From Nocardia mangyaensis (lineage in GTDB: Bacteria > Actinomycetota > Actinomycetes > Mycobacteriales > Mycobacteriaceae), in the NCBI RefSeq assembly GCF_001886715.1, contig NZ_CP018082.1, positions 2,976,001 through 3,040,000 of the forward strand: DNA of 64,000 nt, written 5' to 3'. Shown here one piece after another: positions 45,428 through 54,323 of this stretch. The position numbers were made by a program, and so were the translations under genes. How positions within the stretch are numbered: the stretch's first letter is position 1; every line of letters begins with the position of its first letter. Below the pieces are notes generated by a model. The model saw nothing but the letters and a program-made list of their open reading frames with translations. It searched no databases and was not told where the DNA came from.

Positions 45428-45559
45428 TCTGAATGCCTCTCCAGGCCGGTTGCGCTGGCGAATTCCGCCGGACAACCCGTCGATCTACATGTTCGACGCC
45501 TCATCGCACGCTCGGCGATTCCCGGCGACCCGATCGCGATTTGTGATCTGGGCCACTAG

Positions 45560-45588
45560 AAAATAACTCAGCCTTACACATGTGTCAA
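45560..45588 (-). promoter_or_regulatory. Sigma-70-type promoter of the ABC-import operon
   Basis: On the - strand TTGACA (45588-45583) and TATTTT (45565-45560) are separated by exactly 17 nt. It is the best -35/-10 pair I saw in this GC-rich window. The expected start site is near 45553. Confidence 0.65.
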
Positions 45589-45592
45589 GCTG
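45569..45592. promoter_or_regulatory. 24-nt palindromic operator overlapping the -35 box
   Basis: CAGCCTTACACA / TGTGTCAAGCTG: 10 of 12 base pairs of the dyad match, centred on ACACATGTGT. It covers the TTGACA box, so a bound protein would block RNA polymerase. The TetR regulator at the end of the same operon is the obvious candidate. The remaining part of 45428-45720 shows no gene. Confidence 0.6.
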
Positions 45593-45720
45593 AATCCGGA
45601 ACCTGATTGCCAGTGCAAACTGCCAGGTGAGGCGCTCGTCGCGGTCCAGGGCCGAGTGGTCCCGCCCGCGTGGCAGCGGATGATGGCCGAGCGTGCCGCG
45701 CCCGGTCGCGCCGGCGAAGG

Positions 45721-47532
45721 CTACGCGTCGGCGGGTTCCGGCGCGGCCGGGATTCTCGAGCGGTTTCCGACCATGCCACGCAGGATCACGAGCGCGAGGA
45801 ACGCGGTCACGCCCACTCCGGTGAGAACGGCCAATGGCACGAGCGTGCGGGGACCGATGCCGCTGCGCGCCGCCTCGGCGAGGCCGGTGATCGCGTATCC
45901 GCTGGGGAGTAGCCGGCGCACAAGATCCCCGATCGCGCCGTAACCGCCGTCGATTCCACCCTCGAACGTCACCGCCGCACCGGTCACGAGCATCCATACC
46001 ACCACGCCCCACCGATCCGGGCAGATCCGCAATACCGCGACGGCCGCCGCGGTGAGGGCCAGCGACACGAGTGCCGAGAAGGCGAAAGCCGCGTCGGCGC
46101 GTGGCACCGAGTCCAGGACCGTCTGCGCCACGGCGGCAGGCGCCACGGCGGCGGCGCAGAAGGCGAGTACGCGTGCGCGCTGATGGGCGCCTTCGACGAG
46201 GTGGGCGTACAGCAGTGCGATGAGCAGTGCGCCGACGAACATGAGTACTACCGCGCGGGCGACGACCGGGTCGGTGGCGCGGGTGGTCGGGTCGGCCACG
46301 CCTACCGAGGCGGCGGCATCCGCACCCGTCGGCAGGGCTTTGGAGGAGGCATCGATCGACACCACCAACTGGGAGGTGACCTGCTTGAATGTGGTCAGCA
46401 GCGTGCGGATTTCGACTTGCATGGCGGTGACCTGGTCGACAGTCGAATCGACGCCGGTGAGCAATTGTTCGCTCTGGCCCAGGATCGAACCGAGCCAGCG
46501 GAGCCGGTTGGCGGCGAGGGTGAGAACGTCGCTCACGCGGGTGCTGTCCTCGACGGTGACATCCAGCAGCCCGGACAGTCCGTCGAGCAGGTGTGGCACC
46601 GCGTCAGCGCCCAGACCGAGCACCTCGGCCCCGGTCGTCGCCGCGGTGTCGGATGCGCCACCGATCAGGTCGATCAGGCCGGTCAACTGGTCTGCCAATT
46701 GTCGCGCTTGCGGCATGCCGGAGGTTCGCAGGATCGCCGCCAGTGGTTCCAGTGCGGCCCGTGCCTGGGCGCGTGCCGCGGCGGATTCGCGGACGGCGTC
46801 GGCGACGATGTCGGCGTTCGCGCGCGCCGAGGTCGCGCCCGCTCGGATATCGCCCAGGGTCAGCTCCGAATCCCGCAGAGCTGTCGCCACGCGCGTCAGC
46901 AGGTCGACGGTCTGGTTCACGGTATCGGGCAGTTGGCGCAGGGCAGGCAGTATCGAGTCGACATCGGCCAGCAGCGGTCCCGCCTGTTCCTGGATGGTGT
47001 CCACCGATTCGAACGCCCGCGCCAGCATGTCGCCGGCCTGCCCGGCGGCGGCATCGACCAGGGCAGCGCTGAATTGGGCGGAGTTGAGGTTCTTTCGCGC
47101 CGCCGAGACGCCGACCAGTAGTTCCTGCACCCCGACCGTCGCCGCGGCGGCCGACACCGCCTGCACGAGGTTCGCGTAGGTACTCGCATCGAGGCCGCGA
47201 CTGCCAGGCGTGATGGTCACCTGACGCTCGACGTCTCCTGCGCGCGCGCCCCAATCGGAGGGCACGACCACCGCGGCGGCCACGGCTCCGTCGGCGAGGT
47301 CGGGCCCGGCCGAATCCGGATGCTGTGTCCGCCATCGGAAGGCATTCGACGAGCCGAGCGCGGCAATCAGTTTCGCCGAGGCAGATCCTGCCGGCGGTTG
47401 CTGTGTGGACACGATCGCGATGGACGGGACTGCTCGCGGGCTCGGCGGCGCCACCGGGAAGAGAGCGGCGAAGACCGCCCCGGCGATGAGCGGAACGACG
47501 AGGACGAGCGCGGCGATCGCCCGGGTGGCCAT
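45721..47532 (-). CDS. YhgE/Pip-type ABC-2-like membrane protein, probable exporter component
   Basis: 603 residues from ATG 47532. One N-terminal transmembrane helix (6-27), then a large extracytoplasmic domain of about 370 residues, then five C-terminal helices (near VVLMFVGALLIALLYAHLV, VLAFCAAAVAPAAVAQTVL, ALVSLALTAAAVAVL, VVVWMLVTGAAVTF, LVPLAVLTGVGVTAFLALV). The start of the outside domain (PSIAIVSTQQPPAG...AAVVVPSDWGA) and the long heptad-like helices that follow are typical of the YhgE/Pip and EsxA-export-like group. It is the last gene of the long operon, 23 nt after the lipoprotein stop, and probably helps move the lipid product or a partner across the envelope. Confidence 0.75.
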   Translation of the reverse strand: MATRAIAALVLVVPLIAGAVFAALFPVAPPSPRAVPSIAIVSTQQPPAGSASAKLIAALGSSNAFRWRTQHPDSAGPDLADGAVAAAVVVPSDWGARAGDVERQVTITPGSRGLDASTYANLVQAVSAAAATVGVQELLVGVSAARKNLNSAQFSAALVDAAAGQAGDMLARAFESVDTIQEQAGPLLADVDSILPALRQLPDTVNQTVDLLTRVATALRDSELTLGDIRAGATSARANADIVADAVRESAAARAQARAALEPLAAILRTSGMPQARQLADQLTGLIDLIGGASDTAATTGAEVLGLGADAVPHLLDGLSGLLDVTVEDSTRVSDVLTLAANRLRWLGSILGQSEQLLTGVDSTVDQVTAMQVEIRTLLTTFKQVTSQLVVSIDASSKALPTGADAAASVGVADPTTRATDPVVARAVVLMFVGALLIALLYAHLVEGAHQRARVLAFCAAAVAPAAVAQTVLDSVPRADAAFAFSALVSLALTAAAVAVLRICPDRWGVVVWMLVTGAAVTFEGGIDGGYGAIGDLVRRLLPSGYAITGLAEAARSGIGPRTLVPLAVLTGVGVTAFLALVILRGMVGNRSRIPAAPEPADA

Positions 47533-47555
47533 CTCGGGGGCTCCCGGTGATTCGC

Positions 47556-48092
47556 TCAGCAGCCCGCCAGTGTGAGGGCCTGATCCTGGTCGACGTCGCC
47601 ACCGGTGGCGATCTGACCGGATCCCTGGATGATCAGGCTGCACACGGTGGACTTCTCGATCTTCCAGGAGTCGTTGTCGTAGACGATCGGGACGGTCAAC
47701 GGGACACCCGGCTGGTTGTTGACCGCCAATTTGCCCTCGGCGGACGCGGTGCCACAGTTGTCGACGATCTTGTCGACCTTCCAGGTCATTCCGAGATCGG
47801 TCAGGCTCGCGCTGTTACGCTGGCGCGCCTGCTCGATCGGCCCCGGATCGACGTCCTCCATGCCTTGAACCATCGCGAGCAACTCCGCGACCGGAGTGTT
47901 CGGGTCCACCGCCTTGCTCACCAGCGCATCGATATCCGCGGTGGAGGGCACCGCTGGGCAGTTCGCACCGGCCTTCGTGGTCGTTGTCGGCAGTGCCGCT
48001 TCGTCATCGCCGGAAGCGCAGGCGGTGAGGGTCGCCGCCGCGATGATCAAGATTCCCAGCGTGAGGGCGCGGACAGCGGAGCGGAAATTCAT
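47556..48092 (-). CDS. Lipoprotein, unknown function
   Basis: 178 residues from ATG 48092 with AAAGG upstream. The lipobox is LTAC (Cys25). The mature part has a Thr-rich linker, a helical middle (STADIDALVSKAVDP.., LLAMVQGMEDVDPGPIEQAR) and a beta-rich end (TWKVDKIVDNCGTASAEGKL, YDNDSWKIEKSTVCSLI), resembling the low-molecular-weight antigen/MTB12-like secreted proteins that bear an NTF2-like fold; that likeness is by overall style only. Four Cys in the mature part could pair. Its place between the ABC ATPase and the YhgE-type gene suggests a carrier or adaptor for exported lipid. Confidence 0.7.
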   Translation of the reverse strand: MNFRSAVRALTLGILIIAAATLTACASGDDEAALPTTTTKAGANCPAVPSTADIDALVSKAVDPNTPVAELLAMVQGMEDVDPGPIEQARQRNSASLTDLGMTWKVDKIVDNCGTASAEGKLAVNNQPGVPLTVPIVYDNDSWKIEKSTVCSLIIQGSGQIATGGDVDQDQALTLAGC

Positions 48093-48112
48093 GGGGTGCC
48101 TTTCGAAGGGGT

Positions 48113-48832
48113 TCAGACGCACGAGGACTCGTCGGGTGTCGGTGGGGGAGTGCAGGGTTCGTCGCTGTGAATCCGTCCGTCGCGCAGCGTGATCACGCGG
48201 TCGGTGCGTCGCGCGGCCTGCTGGTCGTGGGTGACCATCACAACGGCGCGTTCGCGGGAGGTGTCATGGGCGATGTCGGCGAGCAGGGTCATGATGTCGG
48301 CGCCGGTGCGGGAATCGAGGTTGCCGGTGGGTTCGTCGGCCAGGACGAGCGGCGGATCCATCATCAGGGCGCGGGCGATGGCCACCCGCTGCATCTGACC
48401 GCCGGACAATTCGGCGGGACGGTGTTCGGCGCGGTCCGCCAGGCCGACCAGATGCAGCAACTCGGTGGCACGGCGGCGTGCATCGCGATGCGCTCCGGTG
48501 GCCAGCAGCCGCGGTACCGCGACGTTCTCCCACGCCGACATGGTGGGGAGGAGATTGAAGAACTGGAAGACGAATCCGACCTGACGCAAACGGAATTCGG
48601 ACCGACGGTCGTCGGTCAGGTCGCTGATCTCCTGGCCGCGAAAGGCGATGGAGCCGGAGGTGGGTGAATCCAGTGCGCCGAGCAGATGCAGCAGAGTGCT
48701 CTTGCCCGCGCCGGACGGGCCGACGATGGAGACGAAACGGCCGGGCTCGATCGTCACGGCGACGCCGTCGAGTGCGCGTACGGTCTCCCCACCCAGTCGG
48801 TACTCGCGGACGACATCGGTCAAGGTCAACAT
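48113..48832 (-). CDS. ABC transporter ATP-binding protein, MacB/LolD-type
   Basis: 239 residues from ATG 48832 with GAAAGGAAG upstream. Walker [11 protein letters not shown]-loop [20 protein letters not shown], signature [15 protein letters not shown], Walker [14 protein letters not shown] and switch His VTHDQ are all present. The Q-loop text and PTGNLDS are typical of the LolD/MacB/FtsE class that works with FtsX-type permeases; the permease gene is 28 nt upstream. These systems use ATP to pull molecules from the membrane or to drive conformational change rather than to import. Confidence 0.92.
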   Translation of the reverse strand: MLTLTDVVREYRLGGETVRALDGVAVTIEPGRFVSIVGPSGAGKSTLLHLLGALDSPTSGSIAFRGQEISDLTDDRRSEFRLRQVGFVFQFFNLLPTMSAWENVAVPRLLATGAHRDARRRATELLHLVGLADRAEHRPAELSGGQMQRVAIARALMMDPPLVLADEPTGNLDSRTGADIMTLLADIAHDTSRERAVVMVTHDQQAARRTDRVITLRDGRIHSDEPCTPPPTPDESSCV

Positions 48833-48860
48833 GGTGCTTCCTTTCGGCTGATCGCGCGCG

Positions 48861-51362
48861 TCACTCACTCCAGATCGCGGCGACGATATTCATGCGTGCG
48901 GCCCGCGCGGCCGGCACGACGGAGCCGAGCAGGCAGATCAGCACACCGACGGCCGCGAAACCGAGAACGCTGGGCGCGACGGTGAATCGCACGGCGATAC
49001 CCAGCGTTTCGACACTGACCAGCGTGGCGAGGTACTGCACCATGATGCCGAGCACCATGCCGAGGACACCGCCGACCACCCCGACGGAGAATGCCTCGAC
49101 CAGGATGAACCGTGACACCAGACGTCGGGTCGCGCCCATCGCGCGCAGCACGCCGAGTTCGCGTCTGCGTTGCAGGACGGCCAAGGTGAACGTGTTCATG
49201 AGCGCGACCGTCGCTACCAGCGCGACCATCCACTGCAACCCGCTCGCGAGGACGCCCGCCTGCCGAATGTTGTGGGTGGCCGCGTTGTAGGATTCCTCGC
49301 CCGAATACACGTACACCGAATCCGGCGTCAGCTGCTCGATCGCCCTCATGACCTGCGATCGGTCGGCGTCGGCGGCGAGACCGACCGAGAGGTAGGTGGC
49401 GCCGGGGCGATCGAACCAGCCGCGTAGGTCCGCGATGCTCATGGCGATCGTTCCGGAGTCGATCGACAGGATGTCTATGATCCCGATGATCGTGGTCGAT
49501 CGCGGGCCGGAGGGTGTGCCGATGCTGATCCGCGACCCCACCTCCCACCTCTCTCGACTGGCCATCTGACGCGAGACCGCGATGCCGGTCCCCGCGCGAA
49601 CCTGGTGGAGCATGTCGGAATTCATCAGTGCCCCGGTGGTCCCGGAGTTGTCCGCGCCGAGACCTTCCACCGCCACCCGCTGTTCGCCGATGGTGACGTA
49701 GGCCCACTGCCCGGCACCGACCGTGCCGACGCCGGGCACCGCGCGGACGCGATCGGGGAGATCCTCGGGCAGCGTCGCGCCGGCGGGCAGTGCGCTGCTT
49801 GGCGAACTCGAGACGAAGACATCCGTAGCACGGAGGCCGACAAAGGAATCGGACCCGGAGTCGATGACATCGGCCAGCGCGCCGTGCACGCCGATGCCGA
49901 GGGCGACCGCGATGCCGGCGGTGACCGCGGTAGCCCAGGACCGGCGTGGTGTCCGTTCGATCGCCGCCGCGGCCAGCCTTCCCGGAACTCCGAAACGTCG
50001 CGCGACCGCCGAGGACCAGGTCGAGATCCGGGACATGCCCGCGACACCGAGCAGGATGCCACCGACGGTGTATACCGCCACGGACAGGAACACGACCGGT
50101 CCCCTGATCAGCACCGCCAGCGCGAAAGCGGTGGCCATCAAGCTCACCCCGGTCACGGCCGCGAGCACGGTCCAACGACTGCGCAGTGTTTCGGTGGCGG
50201 CCAACTCGGCGCTCTGCAAGGCCTCGAGTGGGGAGATGCGGTGCACCTGCCTGGCCGCGCCGACAGTCGCGGCCATCGAGGTGGCCACGCAGGCCAGAAC
50301 CACGATCGGATAGGTGAGTAGCGGCACCGAGAAGACCAGTTGCGCGGAAACGGACTGCACCAGGAATGCCGGAACTTCCTGTATCGCTCTGCGACTGAGC
50401 AACCAGCCGAGCGGAATCCCGAGCGCCGCGGCGAACAGCCCGGTGACCATCGACTCGAGAACCAGGTCAGCCACGACCGTCGAGCGCCTCGCCCCCATCG
50501 CGCGCAGGGTGGCCACCTTCTGGCGTCGCTGCATCACGAGCATGGCCATCGAGTTGTAGACCAGGAACGCCGCGACGACAAGGGAGATCGCGGCCACCAG
50601 CAGGGTGGAGTCGCGGCTGATCGCCACCGCGTTCTCGGCCTGGGTACTACGGATGTCGGTGTCGGAGACTACGGCTCGGTTGTCCACCGCGCGGACGATC
50701 TCGGTCCGCAAGGCGACCAGATCGGTATCCGGTTCTGTCGCGACGGCGACGGTATCGATGCGGTTCTTGTGGTCGGTGAGCTGCTGTGCCAGCGGTAGCG
50801 GCGCCACGATGAACCTGCCGCCGTTCACTCTGGCACTGTCGGCTTCCTCGGCGACGATGGCGACGGTCACGGTGTGCTCGCCGATCCGCAGCCGCTCACC
50901 CTGCGCGACACCGAGTCCAGCGCCCGCGACTACGCCGTCACGGAGCCTCAGCAGCGGCGAATTCGGGCCTAGTCCGGTCTCGGCCAGTTGGCCCAGGTCG
51001 GAGCCGAGTCCCAGGATGCTCACGTCGACCCCGAGGATCGTGACCGGTGTGCCGTCGATCTCGCGCTGCTGCTGCACGATCGGCGCCGCGACGCTCACGC
51101 CGGGCAGTGCCGCGATGCGCGGTACGACTGCCGCGTCGAAACCGGTGTCGGTGTAGCCGCTCACCACGATGCGTGCATCACCGGCGATGCTGTCGGTCAG
51201 CTGTCGCGCCGAGTTGGTCAGTGATCCGTAGGTCGCTATCACCGCGACGAGCAGCGCCGCCGAGACCGCGATGACCAGAACCACCGCCGCCGAACGGCCG
51301 GGCCCGGCGGCGATCTCGCGCAGGGTCAGGACCCGGAATCGGTTGATACCCGATCTGATCAC
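48861..51362 (-). CDS. FtsX-like permease of a MacB/Lol-type ABC system (two FtsX domains)
   Basis: 833 residues from GTG 51362, which overlaps the SRPBCC gene stop as GTGA. A first transmembrane helix (about 24-46) is followed by an extracytoplasmic MacB-like domain (to about 270), three helices including the FtsX motif QRRQKVATLRAMGARRSTVV, a middle stretch with two helices, a second outside domain, and a C-terminal FtsX triple (QRRRELGVLRAMGATRRLVS) ending in AARAARMNIVAAIWSE. The layout is the ten-helix form found in actinobacteria. With the downstream ATPase and lipoprotein it forms an export or envelope-maintenance complex, here embedded in a PKS operon. Confidence 0.9.
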   Translation of the reverse strand: MIRSGINRFRVLTLREIAAGPGRSAAVVLVIAVSAALLVAVIATYGSLTNSARQLTDSIAGDARIVVSGYTDTGFDAAVVPRIAALPGVSVAAPIVQQQREIDGTPVTILGVDVSILGLGSDLGQLAETGLGPNSPLLRLRDGVVAGAGLGVAQGERLRIGEHTVTVAIVAEEADSARVNGGRFIVAPLPLAQQLTDHKNRIDTVAVATEPDTDLVALRTEIVRAVDNRAVVSDTDIRSTQAENAVAISRDSTLLVAAISLVVAAFLVYNSMAMLVMQRRQKVATLRAMGARRSTVVADLVLESMVTGLFAAALGIPLGWLLSRRAIQEVPAFLVQSVSAQLVFSVPLLTYPIVVLACVATSMAATVGAARQVHRISPLEALQSAELAATETLRSRWTVLAAVTGVSLMATAFALAVLIRGPVVFLSVAVYTVGGILLGVAGMSRISTWSSAVARRFGVPGRLAAAAIERTPRRSWATAVTAGIAVALGIGVHGALADVIDSGSDSFVGLRATDVFVSSSPSSALPAGATLPEDLPDRVRAVPGVGTVGAGQWAYVTIGEQRVAVEGLGADNSGTTGALMNSDMLHQVRAGTGIAVSRQMASRERWEVGSRISIGTPSGPRSTTIIGIIDILSIDSGTIAMSIADLRGWFDRPGATYLSVGLAADADRSQVMRAIEQLTPDSVYVYSGEESYNAATHNIRQAGVLASGLQWMVALVATVALMNTFTLAVLQRRRELGVLRAMGATRRLVSRFILVEAFSVGVVGGVLGMVLGIMVQYLATLVSVETLGIAVRFTVAPSVLGFAAVGVLICLLGSVVPAARAARMNIVAAIWSE

Positions 51363-51904
51363 TGACGATCACGCTCCCCTGTGGGACCGAGCTCGGTGAC
51401 GATCGCCCGCCCAGCACCATCGAAAATGGTAGCACCCAGGTCATTCGCTCGCGGCTGCCGCAAATACACCTCTGCGACACAATCTCTGAGGCGCACCGCG
51501 ATGCGTCCCATCGCGACGGTGGCGATCGATTCCAGCCTGGCAGCCAACGCCCGCTCGGCGGTTCCCTCCGGCTCCGGATAGCCGACGACGAGGTCGACCG
51601 CGGTGTCGGTATCGGTTTCGGCGGCGAACCTGAACTCGATGCGCAGTTCTCGCCCGCTCGTGGACCGCATCACGATCAGCTGGTTCTCGATCCACTCGTC
51701 GCACCGCAGCGGGATACGACGCTTCATCGGCCCGAACGAGATCTGCATCTGCCACAGCGATTCCGGGCCCCGGTCCGGCCCGCCGGTGTGGGTGAAGGCG
51801 GAGACGCCGATCACCCACACCGGCAGTCGTTCGGCGTCATCGACGAAGGCGAATGTGATCGGCAGGGGAGCCGCGCACAGACAGCGTTGTACGTACTCGC
51901 CCAT
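51359..51904 (-). CDS. SRPBCC (START-like) family protein
   Basis: 181 residues. The pattern QRCLCAAPLPITFAFVDDAE, VWVIGVSAFTH, ESLWQMQISFGPMKRRIP, RCDEWIENQLIVMRSTSG, then a long C-terminal helix (residues 115-150), is the SRPBCC helix-grip fold. Members bind lipids or polyketides or act as cyclases/aromatases; no catalytic residue set can be assigned. It starts 3 nt after the reductase stop and its stop overlaps the permease start, so it is translationally tied to both. A lipid-carrier or product-binding role is the inference. Confidence 0.7.
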   Translation of the reverse strand: MGEYVQRCLCAAPLPITFAFVDDAERLPVWVIGVSAFTHTGGPDRGPESLWQMQISFGPMKRRIPLRCDEWIENQLIVMRSTSGRELRIEFRFAAETDTDTAVDLVVGYPEPEGTAERALAARLESIATVAMGRIAVRLRDCVAEVYLRQPRANDLGATIFDGAGRAIVTELGPTGERDRQ

Positions 51905-51907
51905 CGG

Positions 51908-53002
51908 TCAGTCCAGACTTGCCAGGATGAAATCTTTGTCCACCAGCAGATCCGGGCACAGCAGGTCGAGTTCGGTGAGCCCCGTGACGTCGTAGTCGCG
52001 GCTGATGGTGGCCCAGTTGACGTAGGCCCCGAAGTCGTCGAACAGCCCGAAGTCCTGCATCATCGTGCGCTCCTGCTCGGAGAAGACCTCCATACCCTGT
52101 TCGGCCAGATACAACGGGATTCCGAAGTACTCGGAGAACGCGTCGGTGATCGTGGTCAGCGCGACATCGACGTGGTTGACGATGTGGTAGAACGACAGCG
52201 CTTCCGGCGGCCGACGACGCACGATCTCGAGCATCGCGAAGGCCGCGTGGTCCACCGGAATCAGGTTGGTCTTGCTCTCCGTGGTCACCAGGGGAATCGG
52301 CACCGGCTCACCGGTTTCGCCCATCACCATCTGGAATACTTCGAACAGCGACTTTCCGGCCCTCGCTGCCGTCTGTAGTGGATGCATCGGACAGCCCGGG
52401 TACTGCGGCGAGCGCGCGATCAACCCGCTGGGACGGAAGATCACCGCGGGCCGCTCGGTGTTCCTCGACCAGTCGCAGACGATTCGTTCGGCCTCGAACT
52501 TGGATCTTTCGTAGACGGAGTTGAATTCGGCCGGTTCCGCGTGCACCTCCTGCTCCAGGATGACGCCACGCTGCTGGGAGCCGACGACGGAGACGGTGCT
52601 GGTGTGGCACAACAGAGGTCGGCGTTCGCCAGCGGTGGCCAGTGCCGTCACGCTCTCTGCACCGCCGACATTGATACGAAACACCTGCTGGTCGTCGCGA
52701 AAGGAGGTGCTACCGCCGCAGTGCCAGATGATGTCGACCGAGTCGGCCAGTTTCCGGAATACCTTCTCCGACAGTCCCATTCTGGGTTGTTCCAGATCGA
52801 TGTCGACCACCCGCAACCCGCGCAGCAAGCGCGTGCGTTCGTCCTCGGCGATGCCGGAGTGGAGCAGGAATTCCGCTATCCGGTCGGCCGCCGGGCGCTG
52901 TCCGCGGCGCCCCAGCGCGATCACCTGCTCGTCGCGCTCGAGCAGCAGATGGACCAGTCGTAGTCCCAGGAACCCGGTGCCGCCGGTGACCGCGGCGGTC
53001 AT
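51908..53002 (-). CDS. Extended SDR, stand-alone thioester-reductase/fatty-acyl-reductase-like protein
   Basis: 364 residues from ATG 53002, overlapping the methyltransferase stop as ATGA. The Rossmann site is TGGTGFLG (6-13); the catalytic Tyr164 and Lys168 lie in YERSK, with Ser near 135 in HTSTVSV. Features such as DIIWHCGGSTSFRDD and the long C-terminal cap (VDHAAFAMLEIV, then FYHIVNHVDV) place it with the NAD-binding-4 family, which includes reductive release domains of PKS/NRPS and fatty-acyl reductases. These enzymes turn acyl-ACP or acyl-CoA into aldehyde or alcohol. As PKS3 has no TE, reductive off-loading of the PKS3 product is a reasonable hypothesis. Confidence 0.75.
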   Translation of the reverse strand: MTAAVTGGTGFLGLRLVHLLLERDEQVIALGRRGQRPAADRIAEFLLHSGIAEDERTRLLRGLRVVDIDLEQPRMGLSEKVFRKLADSVDIIWHCGGSTSFRDDQQVFRINVGGAESVTALATAGERRPLLCHTSTVSVVGSQQRGVILEQEVHAEPAEFNSVYERSKFEAERIVCDWSRNTERPAVIFRPSGLIARSPQYPGCPMHPLQTAARAGKSLFEVFQMVMGETGEPVPIPLVTTESKTNLIPVDHAAFAMLEIVRRRPPEALSFYHIVNHVDVALTTITDAFSEYFGIPLYLAEQGMEVFSEQERTMMQDFGLFDDFGAYVNWATISRDYDVTGLTELDLLCPDLLVDKDFILASLD

Positions 53003-54285
53003 CGGGTCACCGCCGATTCGGGTCGGGTCAGCATCACATGATTGGCTCCGGTCCACCCCAGGTGGCACCCGGCCGAGCCGGTGGCGAGGAACAGCTGCCA
53101 GGCGCGCGTCTTCTCGATGCCGACTGTCCGCACTGCCGCGTCCCAGTTGGCCTCGAGGTTGCCCAGCCACGCGTCGTAGGTCGGGGCGTAGTGCTCGCGC
53201 AGGCTCTCCACCTCGACCACCTCGAGTCCCGCCCGTTCGAACGACACCACGGATTCACCGAGTGAACGCAGGTTCAACTCGGGAAAGATGTAGCGGCGCA
53301 GGAAGGGCGAATCCCGGTACTTGCGACCGGTTTCGGAGACGCACACGTCGTGGCTGAGCGCCCGGCCACCGGGTTTGAGCAGATCGTGCAGCATCTGCGC
53401 GTAGCGGCGCTGCTGCTTCCTGTTCAGATGCTGGCTGACCGCGATGCCGGCGATGGCATCGAATTGTCCGTCGGTCACGTCGACGGCATTGCCGAGCCGG
53501 ATCGAGATGCGATCACCCAGCCCTGCGTACTCGACGCGGCGACGGGTGTACTCGGCCTCGTCACAGGACAGGGTCACGCCCACCGACTTCGTGCCGTACT
53601 GCTCGGCCGCGTGGACGAGCAGGCTGCCCCACCCGCAGCCGATATCGAGCAGGGTGGTGCCGGGGCCCAATCGCAGCTTGCGACAGATCTGGTCGAGCTT
53701 GGCGGCCTGTGCCGCCTCCAGATCCTTCGGCTGGTCGGGATCGGGCCAGTACGCGCTCGAATAGACCATGGACGGGCCGAGGATCAGCCGGTAGAAGTCG
53801 TCACCGAGGTCGTAGTGGTGCCGCACCGCCTGCGCGCCGCTGCGGAGCCGCCAGCGCGCCAGCTCCACCGCCGGGTGTGGCAGCGGACGCCACGCCGATC
53901 CGGTTCGCAGGGCCCACGTCGTGAGCGACAGCACACCGCGGACGCGGACCGGCAGATCCCGCCAGAGGCCCTGGGCCCAATCGGCGTCGTCGGCGGTGAG
54001 CGCTCCGGCTTGCAGGAATTCCGTCACCGACCCTTCCACCTGCAGCTCACCGGTCACGAAGGCGCGGGCGAGGCCGAGGTCGTCGGGTCGCAGGATCATT
54101 CGTCGCAGGGCGTTCGGTGAACCGAGTAGCGCCGTGGGCGCATCCGGGCGGCCTGCCCGACTGCCGTCCCACAGGCGCAACCCGAACCTGGCCCGTGTGC
54201 CGGTGAGACTTTCGAATCCGTCCAGCAGGATCGAGGCCGATCCACGCGAACCATCGCTGTCCGGGGGCGCTGTGCTCGGAACCAT
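52999..54285 (-). CDS. SAM-dependent methyltransferase of the cyclopropane-fatty-acid-synthase family
   Basis: 428 residues from ATG 54285 behind a strong GGAGG. The catalytic half starts at VRHHYDLGDDFYRLIL; the SAM site is LLDIGCGWGS (212-221); RRYIFPELNL and the C-terminal GTGSAGCHLGW-like end match the family. Compared with E. coli Cfa as I recall it, the active-site Cys in MQYSCAYW is Ser177 here (MVYSSAYW) and the Glu of the EH pair is Gln285 (SQH). Those two residues bind bicarbonate in cyclopropane formation. It may thus methylate without ring closure, or be a diverged paralogue. It follows PKS3 by 38 nt and overlaps the reductase gene, so the PKS3 product is its likely substrate. Confidence 0.85.
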   Translation of the reverse strand: MVPSTAPPDSDGSRGSASILLDGFESLTGTRARFGLRLWDGSRAGRPDAPTALLGSPNALRRMILRPDDLGLARAFVTGELQVEGSVTEFLQAGALTADDADWAQGLWRDLPVRVRGVLSLTTWALRTGSAWRPLPHPAVELARWRLRSGAQAVRHHYDLGDDFYRLILGPSMVYSSAYWPDPDQPKDLEAAQAAKLDQICRKLRLGPGTTLLDIGCGWGSLLVHAAEQYGTKSVGVTLSCDEAEYTRRRVEYAGLGDRISIRLGNAVDVTDGQFDAIAGIAVSQHLNRKQQRRYAQMLHDLLKPGGRALSHDVCVSETGRKYRDSPFLRRYIFPELNLRSLGESVVSFERAGLEVVEVESLREHYAPTYDAWLGNLEANWDAAVRTVGIEKTRAWQLFLATGSAGCHLGWTGANHVMLTRPESAVTR

Positions 54286-54323
54286 AGGTGTTTCCTCCTT
54301 CGTCCGTGGCAGGTGCCGCGTCG

